NCBI GenBank assembly: GCA_036785705.1
Contig: JAWUZG010000360.1
Span: 248,001 to 312,000 of the forward strand
DNA: 64,000 nucleotides
DNA from: Acanthornis magna
Taxonomy: Eukaryota; Chordata; Aves; Passeriformes; Acanthizidae
Direction of reading: 5' to 3'
In this document: piece after piece, positions 48,093 through 62,423 of the stretch
Layout of the letters: every line of letters begins with the position of its first letter
How positions within the stretch are numbered: the first letter of the stretch is position 1
The notes under the pieces: model-generated
Databases searched by the model: none
Told to the model about the DNA's origin: nothing
What the model saw: only the letters and a program-made list of their open reading frames with translations
Position numbers and translations under genes: made by a program

Positions 48093-49350
48093 AAATTGCT
48101 TAAGCATGGTGTTTCCTCATCTGCTGTTCCTCCAGAACCTTTTGTGAAGCAAGCAAATTAGATCCTGCTCTGGCATCGAAAGTGCAGACACTTTTGATGT
48201 ACAGTAGAACAGCTGAGAAGTCCTGCAATGGGCAGTCCTACCATAATGCTGTCTGCTAAGGTGAAGCTGTACTGCCCCAGACCCCCTTTGGGTTTTGAGG
48301 CAGGCAGTGTGTTGCAGACTGGGCAGTCAGGCAGTGAATAAACAGTAAGTAGTTTAAATAGAAATGGGGTGCAGAGGATTTCAAGACTGGTTCTTCACCT
48401 TGACTATTTTGTTATGTTAGGAATTAATGAATGTGTTACCATTCTTCAGTGAGCCTCAAGCTAATAACTCTGTGAGCTTAGATACCCTCAAGGTAATTTT
48501 TTCCTTCCTTTTAAATCAGGCCAATTTAGTAAATGTCAAGCAGTCTGGAATAAGAAATGACTGATTTTGTGTCATTTTATATCTTTTGGTAACCATGATT
48601 ATATCTATCCTGAGTGTGATCAGTTAGAAAACTTGAAAAAATTGTGCTCTCTTCAATCTGGGCAAGGTAGTACCACAGCAGCATTTAGCAATCCTTTAAG
48701 ATTTCTGGAGCCAGAATGTTGTTAGGTTCCTATAAAGTTTAATGATGCATGGTGTAGTGAAATGAAGTAATAGCACAAAGTTAAACAGGATACTTCATTT
48801 GCAGATTGGAAATTAGAGATGGATCTGGCCTTTTTCCCTTGCTGTGTGGGAGCGTTGGAATGTAGTTCTGGTTTGGGCACCCCACGTGCACTGCCTGCAA
48901 TTGCCTTTGGCAGGATGCACGAACAAAATTCATCTGAAACTGCAGAGTCACTTGTGAAGTACCCACAGGGGCATGAAGTTCTGTAAAAGCAAGACCATGA
49001 AACAACTAGAGCAGCTAAAACTGCCTGTGGTAGAGAGAACATGATGTGCGATTTAAATATCAGTAGTAGTTGATGTAAAATAAAGAAAATACCTGCAATC
49101 TGTCTTGGACTCCTGTCTGTGGCTTGGATGAGGGAGCAGAAGAAATGATTGCAAAAAAGTTTTGCGGGGCACACGGGACAGTCTGGCTTCAGTTTTACAA
49201 ATGGCTTAAAAGTTCAGTTATCAAAATTAGTTCTCATAACACAGTTTTGGAGTTTTTGGTGTGTGAAAGGAGAGGAGATGGGAAAGAAGGGAAAGGCAAG
49301 GTGGGTGTGCAGCACTGTTGGGCAAAGGGAGATGTATGGAATAGGTTCTG
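48093..49350. other. Non-coding stretch, no gene seen
   Basis: The 150-codon minus-strand open frame at 48722-49174 shows no domain and no homology that I recognise. Left uncalled. Confidence 0.45.
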
Positions 49351-49388
49351 CCTGGTTAAAGACATTCTCCCTGGTTAAAGACACTCTC
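49351..49388. repeat. Tandem duplication of a 19-bp unit
   Basis: CCTGGTTAAAGACATTCTC at 49351-49369 is followed directly by the same unit with one change (T to C) at 49370-49388. A recent local slippage or repair duplication. Confidence 0.92.
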
Positions 49389-52300
49389 CATTCAAAAATG
49401 GCCATCAGTATAGGGAGGGGGATTTAAAGAATTACACTGAAATGGTGCTAGCATGAAAAGAAGGTCAGGGAGTTGAAATCTACTATTACTACCTGTAGCA
49501 AAGCTAGTATCTGCAGATGAAAGCTGCTGGGGTAGGAGGGAAATACCTACAAAGAACAAACTGAAGTGGACTCCCACAGTAATTCTATCCCTCTGAGTTA
49601 AAGCTGATTCTTTCAGAATCCAGAAATATTCACTTTGCGGCATCCCTAAAGTGGGAACAGAGCAGTACATACAAATTATGTCCTAATCTCACCCTAATCT
49701 TATGGCAGAAGAGAAAGAATCAGTAAAAAGACAAGTGGAACTCAACCAAAAGCAGCTAACAAACATCGCTAACTAACATTTTAATGCTAGAGCAGTTATT
49801 AGGCACCAAAAAAATGATCTATCTTCGAGATTCTTGGCGTTCAAATAATTTTCTCAAATGAGTGCTAAGGTCTTTGTCATGCTTCTGATCTGCACTCTCA
49901 TTCTTAGACTACACCCAAGTTTGTGGCTTTTAGATTGGCTAAATAACTGATGAACCATGCTCATGCTCAGAGTCTCTGACACTGCTGGTGTTCTTTGCAG
50001 TGTAGGAGAGATTTTTCACCAGCTTCAGGGCATGGGACACCTGCTGCCATCCCTTAAGCAATAAACTTGAAGGTTTGTAACAGATGCTTTATAAGGCATT
50101 TTCATAATGTGTTGTTCTGTGTTTCCTTTTACTGTTCCTGTTAAATCAAGATTTTAAAGCTGTTTTAAGGCAAGTGACAAGTGAATCACTAAGTAAGGGT
50201 ACAGAGACAGACAGTTTGACAGCCCATGGAAACAACAATCCAGGGTATGAATGGCAAAGCTGATGTGTAATTCTGATTTATACATTGCTAAATAGTGAAA
50301 ATTTCTAGGAACAGTTGCATAGTTTTGGAAGTTTCTTCTTTAAAATAATTTTCCCCTGTGTTGCAAGTGAGCATCAGCAGCTGTGGCTCAAAATATGGCC
50401 AAGTATGAGGAGAGGAATTGGAATTTTTTCCCTTTGAGTTCTCATTAGCCATCATCAGTGTGGTTCTCATGGCTTTCTGTCTTCTGTTTCCTGTGATTTC
50501 TAGATGACTGCTGTCCCTTCTATGGCCGTGTACTTCTTGCCCCTGCTTTGATAATAGCATTTTGGTGAAGCTTGCTCAAATTGCTTTGTGGCTTTGCTGC
50601 AATAAGTGGTTATTACATCCATGATGCTCTAGTAGGGCGTTTCTTTCCCTGTTCCTTCTGAATGTTTGTGCACACACACTGGCACAGCTGGTGCTGAACA
50701 CCACTATAAATATCCCTGCAGTCCCTGTGAGGAGTCCTGGTGGAGGCAAAGCAGGCACTGCCTGGTGTACCTGAGTCCCTTCCTTGGGTGGCACATTGGT
50801 GCTGGGGCTCCCTTTGAGCTCACTGCTGGGTGTGCTCTCCAGGGTGCAGAATGGACATTTTCACCATCCCAACTGTTGCTAATAGGCTGATTAATCAATA
50901 TGTCTATATTAATTTCTGTATTTCCCTTACTCTGTCCTAACTCTTTAGGAGCTCATCAGAATATAAGATTCATTGTAGCTGTTCCCACAAAAGTGCATTA
51001 CTTCAAAACTACTTTTGTTTGTTCAGGGTCCTGTGGAGTTTAGAGTGTCTTAAAGAAGTTATTATTAAAATGTCTTCTGTCTAGAATCAGGTAAGAGCTC
51101 AAGGACATGCTACAAATTCTCTTAATGTGATCAGGGGGATTGGATTAGACAGCTTTCACAGATGCACACTGGTACCACTCCCACGGAAAGGACAGATGAT
51201 CCCAACTAGAAGATATTCTGAAATGCAGAGCTCCAAAAAAAACTTCTTGCAGAGGTTTTCATTCTGAATACCTTAAACTTTTTGTCTTGCACTTCATAGT
51301 CCAATTACTTTCTTTTGGTCTTTCTGTGAAAATCTGTTCCTTCTTCAGTCTTTTGCAGTTTGCCAGAGTGGCTGTGGCTTGATGCCAGCTGGGTACACAA
51401 CCTGACTTGCTGTGAGACAAGACTGGGGAATCTTCCAAATAGCTGGCAACTACAAATATCTGCAAAACAGAGACAGGCAACTTTGCTGCCAGCTGTCTCT
51501 GTCTGACAAAAATGCCATCTTGGGTTACATGCACAGGAGAGAACTAACAGTTCAAAAAAATGCGGGTTTTTTTGTTTGTTTGATTTAGTGGGGTTTTTGT
51601 TAAGTCAGCTGAGCTAAAGAATCAAAGTTTTCACAGCTTATGTAGGACTTAAGAGGAATACACATTGTGGCTTTAGCTTCAGTTTTCAACAGATTCAAGG
51701 TATTTGTAGTGATCTTTACAGAAACAGGGTTATTGTTCGTATCTATGTTTTGAGGAAAAATAATTTCTGTGTAGATGACCTGTAATACAGAAGATGTTCA
51801 CATAATTATAAAGAAAATTTAAACATTGGAAGGGAAGGAAGTGTTTAAGATAAATGTTCGTAAATATAAATCAACACTAATAAAAGGGAAATGGTGCTTA
51901 TCACTGTTTGATGGAGTGTATTAAGATAAATGTTTTCTAAGCACTGCAATGAATGAAGTTCAGGTGCATTTAAAAGTTAAGTACATTATTTTAAAAACTG
52001 AAACCCAAATCTGTTAGTCATTTCATTATGTTTTAAAAATGTTTTAAACACTTCCGTCTGTCCAGAGTGGGAGATGTTGTCTCATCATCTAATTCTCTGC
52101 TTCCTACTCTACTGAAATCTAATCAGAGAGGAATCTCCCCATCCTCTGGGAGGAATGAGCTTAACCTCTTGCCTAAGCTATTTATATTAACAGAAAATAT
52201 TTCACTGCTACTTTTCCTTTTGTTGTTGTTGTTTTGTTTTGTCTGCAAGGATTATTTACAGGAAAGCCTAGGAAAGTTCCTACATCTACACCAGGAACCA

Positions 52301-52468
52301 AGAGACACATAAATGCAAATGCAGTTCTGAATCTGTAGCCCCACTCTATATATGGGTAGAAAGATTTATAAGAGATATTGACTTAAATGCAGATGAGAAA
52401 AGCTTCAGTTGCTGTAGGACTGCATTGAATGAAGAGATCACATTTTCTGAGGCTTCTGTGTCTGTCAG
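49389..52468. other. Non-coding stretch, no gene seen
   Basis: AT-rich, unique-looking. A TTG/TTTTG simple tract lies at about 52219-52241. No gene or repeat family recognised. Confidence 0.5.
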
Positions 52469-52508
52469 CTCTGGGGTCCTTGAACTCTAAGGACCCCAGA
52501 GGTTTTTT
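52469..52508 (+). repeat. Perfect 13-bp hairpin followed by six T
   Basis: The left arm CTCTGGGGTCCTT (52469-52481), a 7-base loop GAACTCT, and the exact reverse complement AAGGACCCCAGAG (52489-52501) are followed by one G and TTTTTT (52503-52508). Pairing does not extend usefully beyond 13 bp, so it is too short for a normal pre-miRNA stem. A T run after a stem resembles a Pol III stop, but no Pol III promoter boxes were recognised upstream. A 13-bp perfect inverted repeat with a short loop is unlikely by chance in 64 kb (roughly 0.01 expected at equal base frequencies). Confidence 0.85.
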
Positions 52509-55500
52509 GCATCTTTACTCTGGGTTTGGATTTTGGATTCAGATCTGTTTCTTGAATTGGCCACCCCAAGGTTTTCTGAAGTCTGAAACACAGAACCAAG
52601 CTGGTGTTTAACTTCAGCCATTCTCTGTTGGTTGCTGTAGGTCTCTCTTAAAGGACTGTAGGAGGTGATCTTTCCTGTAGATAAAATACAGGAATTGACA
52701 TAAGGCTATGCCATCCATCTCAGTCAAGTGAAGTAACTTTCTGTTTCAAAATCTTCTCTTTCACCTGAAGTATTACATTTCTGCTTACCCAGAAACTCAC
52801 TATTATTGCTTGAATGAGCAGCAGTGTAATCCTCTGAGGTGCTGGTGTCCGAGGGGCCAGGAAGGCAATGAAAACTCCAACCAGTGTAGTGTGAAAGCTC
52901 CCAGGTAGAGCTGCCTGGGGACTTTGCAATATGAGCTGCACTGATTTTTCTTGCACCACAGAGTAAGGGATTACACTGCACTGCTCCTGCTGCAGGATGG
53001 GGATGAGGATGAAAACTGGTCATGGAGAGAAGAGCCCTATTGAGCTGAGTGAGGGGTATGAGTGTCCAAGGAGAGGGTAGTCTTTGCCAGACTGGCCCAC
53101 ATGTGCTGCCCCCTCTGTGGGGAAGTGTGGCAAACCTCAGTCAGCAGCAGCAGCGAAATGTCGCAAACCAGAAGAGGGAGGGAAGTGTATAGTCAGAATA
53201 AAAATATTAGCAAGTAGTGTTTCTTACCTCTGTCTTCCTTTCTCCTGGGAGGAAAAGGTAAAATAAGCCCCCAAAGTGCTTTGCTGTTCTGCCTGTGTGA
53301 CCTGTGTTCCACTGCAGAGGTCAGAGGAGCCATGGTGGTGCAGCTGGGTGAGAAGTGGGAGTCACAGGTAATCCTCTTTGCACTTACTCTCCAGAGGATT
53401 TCAATTTCTAGGGTAGTCTGAGGTCTGCAATTTGAGAGTGATCCTGTAGGACAGCAACACTGAAAGGAATGTTGCAGTAGGTGGAGGGGTGCTGAGCTGT
53501 GGTGAGCCACCCCTGTGCAGTGGCACTGAGGCACACAAAGACCCAGGGAGCTGCTGGCACTGGGATGTACAGCCCACTGTGTGGTGCACACCCCTCTTCA
53601 GGGACATCAGCGTCACAGCCATGTCCTGGTGGCTTTTCCATGCCCTCAGTGCATCTCCTTGCTTGTCTTCTGTTGAGGATTCTTCAAATGATGCTGTAAG
53701 AGCAAGTACCACTTCTCCCAGGCTTCTGTGTTGTTGTTGAAGCAGGTGATGTGTGGTGGAGTGGAGCATCTTCTCAAGTGAAATGCAGCCTGTTGTCAAT
53801 GAAAGGCCAGATCTGGCTCTTCTCAGCCAAACCCTTTTTGTCAGAACTAGGAAGAACATCAGAAGCAGGCTCCAGAAATGTGGAATCCACTGTATGATTG
53901 TATTTGGTTACTTAATTCAGAATTCACTCCAAAACTAGAGAAGACCATTTTCTGACCTTTTCAGCTGAGTAAAGCTGTAGGTGCCTGTTGTCTCTCTGGA
54001 AGGGTGTGTAAAAGCTCTGTTCCTCTTGGTGCAAGAAGCCATGAATGATTATCTTTCAGGAGCAGAGCATCTCTCCTCCCAGAACAGCTGGGATTAGCTC
54101 AGTAGTGAATCCATAAGCTACATGGTTTGGTTTGTTTTTTTTTCCAGAAAACCCACTTTATTTTACACCAGGCATGAAGAAGATGTAGAGGGATAATCTC
54201 TCTGCTCCTTTTTCACCTCTGAAAAGTAACATCATTCAGGATGTGATTCTCCACTTGGGAATCCTTCTTACATAAAGTTGCTTATGGATTCTGGCTTTTC
54301 TACTTCATCCAAGGATTATACACACTTTGTCAGTTTTCACTGAGCTCTTTTCACTTTTGGTATAAATACACCATTCGTATTCATGAGGGGGGAAAAAAAG
54401 CAGCTTTAGTTATGCCTGTCCACGGCAAAACCTAATTTGATTATGTTGCATAATTTAACCTTTTAAAGGCATAACCTGACCTTTTATCGGGGGAGCTGCT
54501 TTAATTAAGCTAAACCAGAGAAGACTGTGTCTTCTGTGCTTCTGAAAAGACAGAAGAATTTTGGAAATGCTTTACACTGCTTGGAATACAGGAGACAGCC
54601 AAGAGCCTGTGCTAACAGATCTTGCTGAAAGAGGCATTTGTAGGAGAAAGTGAGGCTTTAAATGTGCCAGCAGTGGTGGCAGGGAAGCACCTTTCCATGT
54701 TGTCCTTGTAAGGGAGAAGATGATGCTTTTTAACCATTCTGCACTTAACAGGCTGAATGTGGAGATGAGGTTTTGCTTCTAAGCCTCCTCTAGTTCTCAA
54801 AGCACAGGGAGTTGTCCAGCCACATCAGAGCAACTTACTTGCAGCTGAATCAGAAATCTGTATGCAAAAATCTTATTCTTGGTAATTATTCAGAAGATCT
54901 TAACATTTCCTATGGGAGAAATGGAGGTTTCTGTAAGCCTTCATAGATTTCTTCTTTTAAAACTGCTGTTGAAGACAGTTCCACAGATAAAATCTTTTAT
55001 GTCTCTTTTTCACAAATCTGTATGTGTGAGAGAAATCAAGATAGAATCAAGATTATATGGAATGCTTCAGTAATACTACATACACATTTCATTGCTAAAC
55101 TTTGTGTGTAGAAAGTGATTAGAAGTTTTAGAGTTAAGGTAAAAGAATAAAATATATTGGTTTGCATTAATGATTTATATCAAATAAGTGATCTGGTAAT
55201 TAAGGTTGAAATGGTGCTTGAATTTAAATCTTAAATTCTGGCATGCATAACTTCTCTTTCTATTTCCTAGGGTCAAAATTTCACTAATATAGTCTCAATC
55301 TTTAATTTTATTTAAAGTAGTGATTGAAGAATAACTGTTCTTTCATAATTTCTCCTTCTAAACTTGGAAGAAGCTGTTTAGAAATTATTCATAGTCTTTT
55401 GAAAATCCTGGCCACTTTAAAACATAGTTTCCAGTAGAATTTTCTCAGCATGTGAAAAAGGGCTCAGAATTTGTACCTTTGATCCCTCTAAATGCTCTGC

Positions 55501-58500
55501 TGTTGTTGCATAGACCACATACTAACCATAAAATAGAAGTCAGAGCCAGCTATCAGGTTCGGATACATGTATGCCTTTTCCCAACTTTTCTCAGTCAAAA
55601 ATTAATAGTTTTACAAGCTCCCTACCTGTAAATGTCAAGGTGTCATTTGCATAGATTTCAAAGTTTTAATCTGTCCAAATTTAAACTTGGCCAGGACCTA
55701 ACAGGTTTTCAACCTGAAACTCCAAATCCAATTTCTTGGCCCATATTTATTTTACAAAGAAGATGACCTTGATATGTATGTCAATATCCTAAGCTCTTAG
55801 TTTAGCTTTTGCTAAATAAATCGACAGAATTGTGTATTTCATTATAGCACAGTCCTGACCCAGTGCAACAGGAAAATTCCTAGAAAATTCAGTGGAGCCT
55901 GATTTTCATACACTGTAGTTTGAGACCTATGTAAGAAAGAGCCCTAAAACATTGTAGCTGATGCAAAATTAGAGAATTGGCCTTGCATTTGTTTTCCTAA
56001 GTTTTCACCCATTCAGTTGACATTTTTTAGTTTCCTAAATTGTCAAGAGTATTTTGATAATTCCTTTTGCTAAGACATGAGCAGAGGAAAAGTCTGGGTT
56101 TGCGTCACTGAATATTTTCCCATTTGTGCTTCTGGACTTGAATAATCTAAGGCAAACTCACTATTTTCCTCTTTGTCATCTTCAGTGCAGCCAATGCGAA
56201 AGAGCTGAGATTAGGAAACTTATTATGTGATAAGAACTCCAGCAATTATAATGTTGGGTTTTCACTTCTTAATACTCCCTTCTATTTCCTGTGAACATCA
56301 ACATACTCAACAATTTATGCCCCATTGAAAGTCCAGTATTTGATAGTTTAGACAGAAACTTTCTTTTTCTGCAATGTGCAGTTTCTCTTCCTATACTGGA
56401 ATCTTTAAATACTCAGTTGGCAATTCCTATTATAGTTGATTATTTGGACCAGGCAAATTGCCGAATAAAAGGTTTGTAAATGATCTGCTTTATATTTGTG
56501 CGGTCCTCAAAGGACTGAAATTTGCTTTGGGGAAAAGCAAACGACCAAGTAATAACATTTTCTTTTTTTTAAAGCACTGCCAGAAACTTAATTTCAGAGA
56601 GCTTTTTATTATTAAATTTCCCAGCCTTCCTTTCAAGCACGTTATTAGGAACATGGTTCATTTATTTGGGAGAGGGAGGAAAGCACTGAAGAAGGGGGAG
56701 ATAAAGGTGAAAAGCAAGCTCATTCATTCATATTGTGATCTAAGTGTAGAGTTCATGTTGGCAACAATTTCAGTTTTCTAATGTGCAGTCATTGTGAAAG
56801 ACTGATTCTAACATGCAAACCTCAAAGAAGTGAGAAAATTGTTTCTCTTCTTTTTTGGAGCTCATTTATATTGAAATTTTTAAGGCCTTTGGAATTTTCA
56901 AGTGGTTCTCCTAGAGCAGGTGAAAAAGACCTTTGCTCTTCAACAGAAGGAGCCAGAGAAATCAAGCTTTTGCTTGTTTTACTTACAAACTAGATGCAGC
57001 TTTGAGCACTGGGCTTGAGTTTGATGCTGTTAGAAAAGTGAAGTCTAGGTAATAGATATAACGCAAGGAGGAACTGATCATTCTTCTGGGTTGTGGTCTG
57101 TAAATGTCTTTTTGTTTATTTCTATTCATGGCTTAGCAGTTGGCACCTAACTTTTAGGAAGAGAGCATTTCTCTCCAGCCTACAAAATAAAGCTGTCCTG
57201 GAAGGGTGCGACAAAGGAGGTCAGTGCTGCTATTAGTTACATAATAAATGCTTTTTTTCTTCTCAGTGAAAGGCAGAAATTCTGTGAGCCCACTTAAAGC
57301 ATGGGGACAATCGAAAGCCTAAGTTTGTCCATGACAGCTGAGAAAGCTGACTGGAAACTGGAACTTCCATTCCCCAGGAGAGCTGAACATTTTTTAATTT
57401 TCTGTCATTCTACTTGGAAAAATTAGCATTCTATAATATGCTGGTTTAGGGGCATAGAAATATTTCAAGTTCAGTATTGTTCAAATTGACAAGAATGTTC
57501 CTATTTCTTCTGTTTGTTTACCAAACCTAATCTGATTAAATTAATATTTTCAAGAGCAAACAGCTTTCTCAAGAAATGCCTTTGCTATTTGTTATCAGGG
57601 GATTGTGGACACATTTCTCTAAGCGAAGGCCATAATTTTCTGTCCATTCAATTTAACTACTTTTCTGCTTTTTCTGTGGACCATCCAAGCTGGAGCTCTG
57701 AGCTGTTGGCTGTCCCTCCCCAGCAGCTGTTTCTGTAGTGTGTGGGTCTTGTCAAGGAAAACACTGAATACGTTCCTGCTTTCCTTAGCACCATTGATGA
57801 GATGTTTCTGGCTTCCTGAAATCACTGTCAGGCACAGGGAGAGCTCTGAGGAGCCGTGTGCTCCTGGTGCTTTTAGAATTTGAGATCAGGAAAACTCTTC
57901 TATTCCACTTTACTTGCTTGAGCTCATTCCTCAAAACACTTGCTGCTGCCTTATTTATACGACTTTTTCAGGCCTCCTTGTTGCAGATTTTGTCTTTCAC
58001 AGGGTTTGGTCTTTCTGGCAGCCTGATTAGTATTTTGCATGCTTATTCTCTCTGAGCATAACCCACGGGCAGTTACTGTGCTGCAAGACTAAGGACAGGG
58101 CTGCTCTACAACGAGTGGTCTTGTTCAATGGGAAAGGATGGATCTGCAATGGCAACTGGGTGGGGGCGGCAGTGCAGACGATGTACTTCTTACAAGTGGC
58201 TCATGGTGGGCTAGGAAAGTGTGACAGACAGCACAGGCCTGAAGGAATGCACCATACTCTTTTAGAAATCACAAAGATAGTAACAATCAGCTGGGGGAGG
58301 CAGCTGGAGCAAGGCAGAATAGGCACATTTTGCTTTCCTGTCTCACAAAGAGGTTCTGTGGGGTAGAGCAGGTACAAGCTGTCAGGTGTACCTTCAGGTG
58401 TTTGGGGGATGCAGTGTTACAGCGTTAGTGTGAAAAGTGAAAAAGCTATTGGCACTTTTGCAAGAAATGGAGGGGAAAAACCTTGCCACCACTATTCAAC

Positions 58501-61500
58501 AACGCTAAAAAATCCCAAACAAAACAATTTTTGTGAAAGTTTGCTCTAGAGAAACACAGAGAAAAGTTTTGGAAAACAATCTGGTGCCAATATGTAGAGT
58601 ATATGTAGTAGTTTTTTTACTGTAAATCGGGTCCTGTTGCATAATTTTTTCCTCTGACCTTCACTTTTCTATGAACTTTGCAAACCCCATATAAGATGAT
58701 GGGATTCTGATGGGGAAACACTTCCAGAAATCTTCTGCTAGGCTTCTTTTTTATTTTCTTCTTAAACCTATAGCTGTGTATCTTTTAGCATAGTGTGGAC
58801 TGTTTGGACTGTTTAATTTGCCTGGTATGTCCTTCTTGTCCTGGTGTTGCTAGAGTAAAAAGTGAGGTTGTTTAGTCCTGTTGCATCAGAACATTGCCTT
58901 GCTGGTTTTTGAAGCCTATTTCTGGGGCTGCTCTGGTTGGAAGGACTCTTTCTGGAACATGGTTGGCATTGTCAATAGTATTTCAAAGGAAGAGCTCTCA
59001 AAGGAGCATTTACCACGAAAATCTATCTTCCTTCACTCTTCTGGGTATACATCACCTGATGTGTTTACTCTTTTCATGGCTGATGATTTGCAGACATCCC
59101 ATATCCTACAAATATACTTCTCCCTACATAGCTCCTCCATCTGACAACATCACAGTTTATAGCAGAAAGTCTTGTTATTAGTCCCAAAGCTTCTGACCTT
59201 GCACACTCCTATTAAATTTCATCCCATTTCTATTACCCTTCCAGATAATCCAGCCCCTGCTCTGTGAACCCCCAACTCTCCCTCCAGACATGTAGGTCTC
59301 AGGGAATCTATTTGTTTGTTTTTATACTTTTGTGCCAGTCATTAATACAAGTATTAAGTGAGATTGGTCTCAACCCCCGAGGGTTTTTCATTATTAACCT
59401 TCCTGAAGTTTAACAATTCCCTTCCTGCCTCATGCTCCTCTAACAGGCTATAGCTAAGGGGAGGGCAAGCCTGCCCTGGCCCCTGTGACCCCTTTCAGCA
59501 GATGCCTTTGGGGCACAGGGCAGGCTGCCCTTTCCCTGATCGCCACTGGGAAGCCTTGGAGGAGGAGCTGCTGGAGCAGAGCTGACAAGTTCACATGGTG
59601 AGCTCTGCCTCTGCAGCCAGGAGAGGCAGAGAGACACAGCCAGCCTTTGGAGATGGCAGGGGGATATATGAAAGGGCAGCAAGAAAGGCCTTGTAGAATT
59701 TTCTTTGATCCAGGAAATGAGCAGGTATTGCTCAGCTGAAAGCCTGGCTGGAGGAAAGGGCCTGCCCTGCCAGGGCACCGAGGCTGGGGGAGAGATTTAT
59801 TTGCAGTCCCCTTTGCTTTCACTCTTTCACTCAGCAGAGATGAGGACAGATATTTCTTCTGTTAATAGAGTTTACTGCTCCAGCTGGCATTCGAACAAAA
59901 CCGCCTTTCTGAGATGCTGAGGTACTCCACTCAGGCAATAGATCTCAGCACTTAATCCTAAAACCTCCTGTTGATTTGAGGTCTGCTAGAGTTACAAAAG
60001 AATAAAAAAAATAAAGTAGAAAGCTGAGAAACAACCTCCCTTTCACCAGGCGGTACAACATAAGGCATTGTACTAAATCTGACTAAAGGTGTTTTTAGCA
60101 ACACAGAACTTGCAGAGTCTTGCAGTGCCAAATGTGTGAGTCTAGTGTGTTGAATTTGTTAGTTTATTGATGATTGCACACATTTAGTCTTTTGGAAGAA
60201 TAAATTACTCAGTATAACAATACACAGTAATGATAGCCTTTTCTGACTTTGTGTGGTCAGAAATGATGTATAGAGACAAAATGCTAAACACCATGTTTTG
60301 TGGACAATAATTGTTAGGAGTAAAGTGTGTTTTCTTTTGTTACAACACTTACGAACATGTCAAAGTTGAGATACCATACTGATGCTTGTGCTGATACTTA
60401 GCACTTTGCATGTTCACAGCCCTGTACAAACATTAATGAACCAATGTAAACAGTCATTTTCATCATGTGGCTTAATATAATAAGGCATTGTGAACCTTGT
60501 TTTGCCTCTGTATGCACAAGGGATTGTAATTTACGCTCCTTTCCATGCGCAATGAAGGCTATTCCTGTCATCTACCCTCTCACAATCATCCTTTTCCTGT
60601 GCAGTTCCCACTGAAGGGGGGGACAGGGCTCTAAAGAGCCTGGGCCATAATTTGGTTGGCTCTCTTCCAGCTTTCTAGATGGTGCCAGTTTGCTCCAGGC
60701 TTCCTCTGTGCTATATCATTGCAAATCCCTTTTTGAGGGGTGTCGTTTCCCCCACATCTGGAATTACCTCTCTCACTGCACTGCCAGGAATAAAAGCCCA
60801 CCTGCATTTCAAAAGTGCATGTCTGCTACGTTGTCTTACACATTTGTCAGCAGGAAAGCACTGCCTGCATTGTGCTATTTTTAAAAATTTATTTTATTTT
60901 AGAATGTTAGTTACCCTTTTGCTTCAAGCTAGGAGTATGTGCATCTATTTTGCCAGCATGATTTCAAAGAGCTGTATTTCAGATATTAAGTGCGCACTCT
61001 CAGGACTTGCAAGAGCTCGAGCAAGTAAATTAGCAGACCAGAATGAAGTCAAGTGAAGTACCAAAGGGCTCCAGATACTTTAGGATTACAGCAGAAAGCA
61101 TAATATGAGGGCCAGCTCTCCCAGTTGTTGAAAGTGTGCTTGGAGAGAGGTGAGAAGACACCAGCCTCTACCAGCTGGTGCTAAGTCCCACAGCACTGAT
61201 TACAAGCTGAAGAAATCTTTACTGGTGGTATCTCCATATCATACCCAGCTGTGAGCAGGGAATTGCCTTTGTAGCCAAACTGGCCATGTCCTGTGAAACC
61301 ACAGGATTTATTGACTTCATGGCAAGATCAGGCTCTTTTGACTCCAGGAATGGTTAGCCTCTTTGCACAAAAGGTTAAGGTGAAAGGTGTGGGTGTTAAT
61401 GTTATTTATGCTGTTAGTGGACTACAGAGTTCCACACTGGCTAAAATGTGATGAATTGAGCAGAAATAATTGAAGTCTGTGTCCTGCACAGTGTTGAGGG

Positions 61501-62423
61501 GAGACATGCACCTGACAGCTGATACAGTTAAGCATTTGCAGCTTAAAGGTGCATATCCTCTGTGCTTCTTGGGGAGCAAACAGGAGTTGAATTATTCACG
61601 TTATTCAGTGCAGATGTCTGGCTTTTAGTCTCATCATTCATCATTGCTCAGCAAACACCTGTGTTCATACATTGCATCATAAATACTGCAAAATGAATTG
61701 TGAATTTTATGCTCCTTGAATAGAACTCGGACTCACAGCCACACAATAAGATGCACAATGACCATGCTGTATTACTTGTTAAGTATATATTGGAGAATAA
61801 TGGTTGAACCCAGTTATTTCTGGATATATGAGAGAGATATTTCTGGATTTATTTTTTTTTTATACTTAATACACCCTGGGCCAGCAGGGGATTGTGCTCT
61901 GTTGGGCTAGACTTAGGCATGCCAAAATCATGTCTGTGATGAGACTCCCTGTAATGCTATTTTTAAATTTATTGATTGAAGGGGCTAAAGTAGGTCTGTA
62001 ATTTGTTTTATCCTGTAATTTTGAAAGCAACAACTTTAAGAAGTCTCATTCATATTGATAGCCACAGTGATGAGCTCAGGAACTGAATGTAGGGCCAGAC
62101 AAGAATTCCACAGGTCAAAGGTACAAACCTTGTAAAAAATCCTGAATTATTCTGGCCTTTCTTGGGAAGAAAGGTAAAGAAAAATTCCATATCTACTTGG
62201 ACAAAGAACTGCTTTCAAAACATACCTTAAGAAGTGGACAAAAAGCTTAAAGCAAATGAAAAACACAGCTTTATTGTTGCCGTTAGGAAAAACGAGGATA
62301 AAATTAAACTGCTGCACTGGTTTAAATCTTGCAAAATAGGTGAAAAGAGTAGTACCTTATGTATATCAGTTCATCAGTCATAAGAAACTGGCTGGTCAAG
62401 TCACTAGAGTAAAAGGACTCTAA
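52509..62423. other. Non-coding stretch, no gene supported
   Basis: Two GC-richer parts (about 53270-53860 and 59440-59780) show several overlapping open frames on both strands. The longest is 152 codons (53401-53859, minus). This pattern follows from low stop-codon density and I recognise no domain. A (CAG)4 tract is at 53142-53153. A patch at about 54370-54500 resembles a conserved non-coding element in texture only. No repeat family was recognised across these 10 kb. Confidence 0.45.

Noticed and set aside
48722..49174. 150-codon minus-strand frame
   Set aside because: No domain recognised, and overlapping frames exist on both strands.
53401..53859. 152-codon minus-strand frame with several overlapping frames on both strands
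   Set aside because: Simultaneous openness in many frames reflects low stop density in GC-richer DNA, not selection on one protein. No family recognised.
59440..59822. Two overlapping minus-strand frames of 112 and 122 codons
   Set aside because: Same cause: a GC-rich patch. Proline/serine/leucine-rich translations without motif, and no CpG island.
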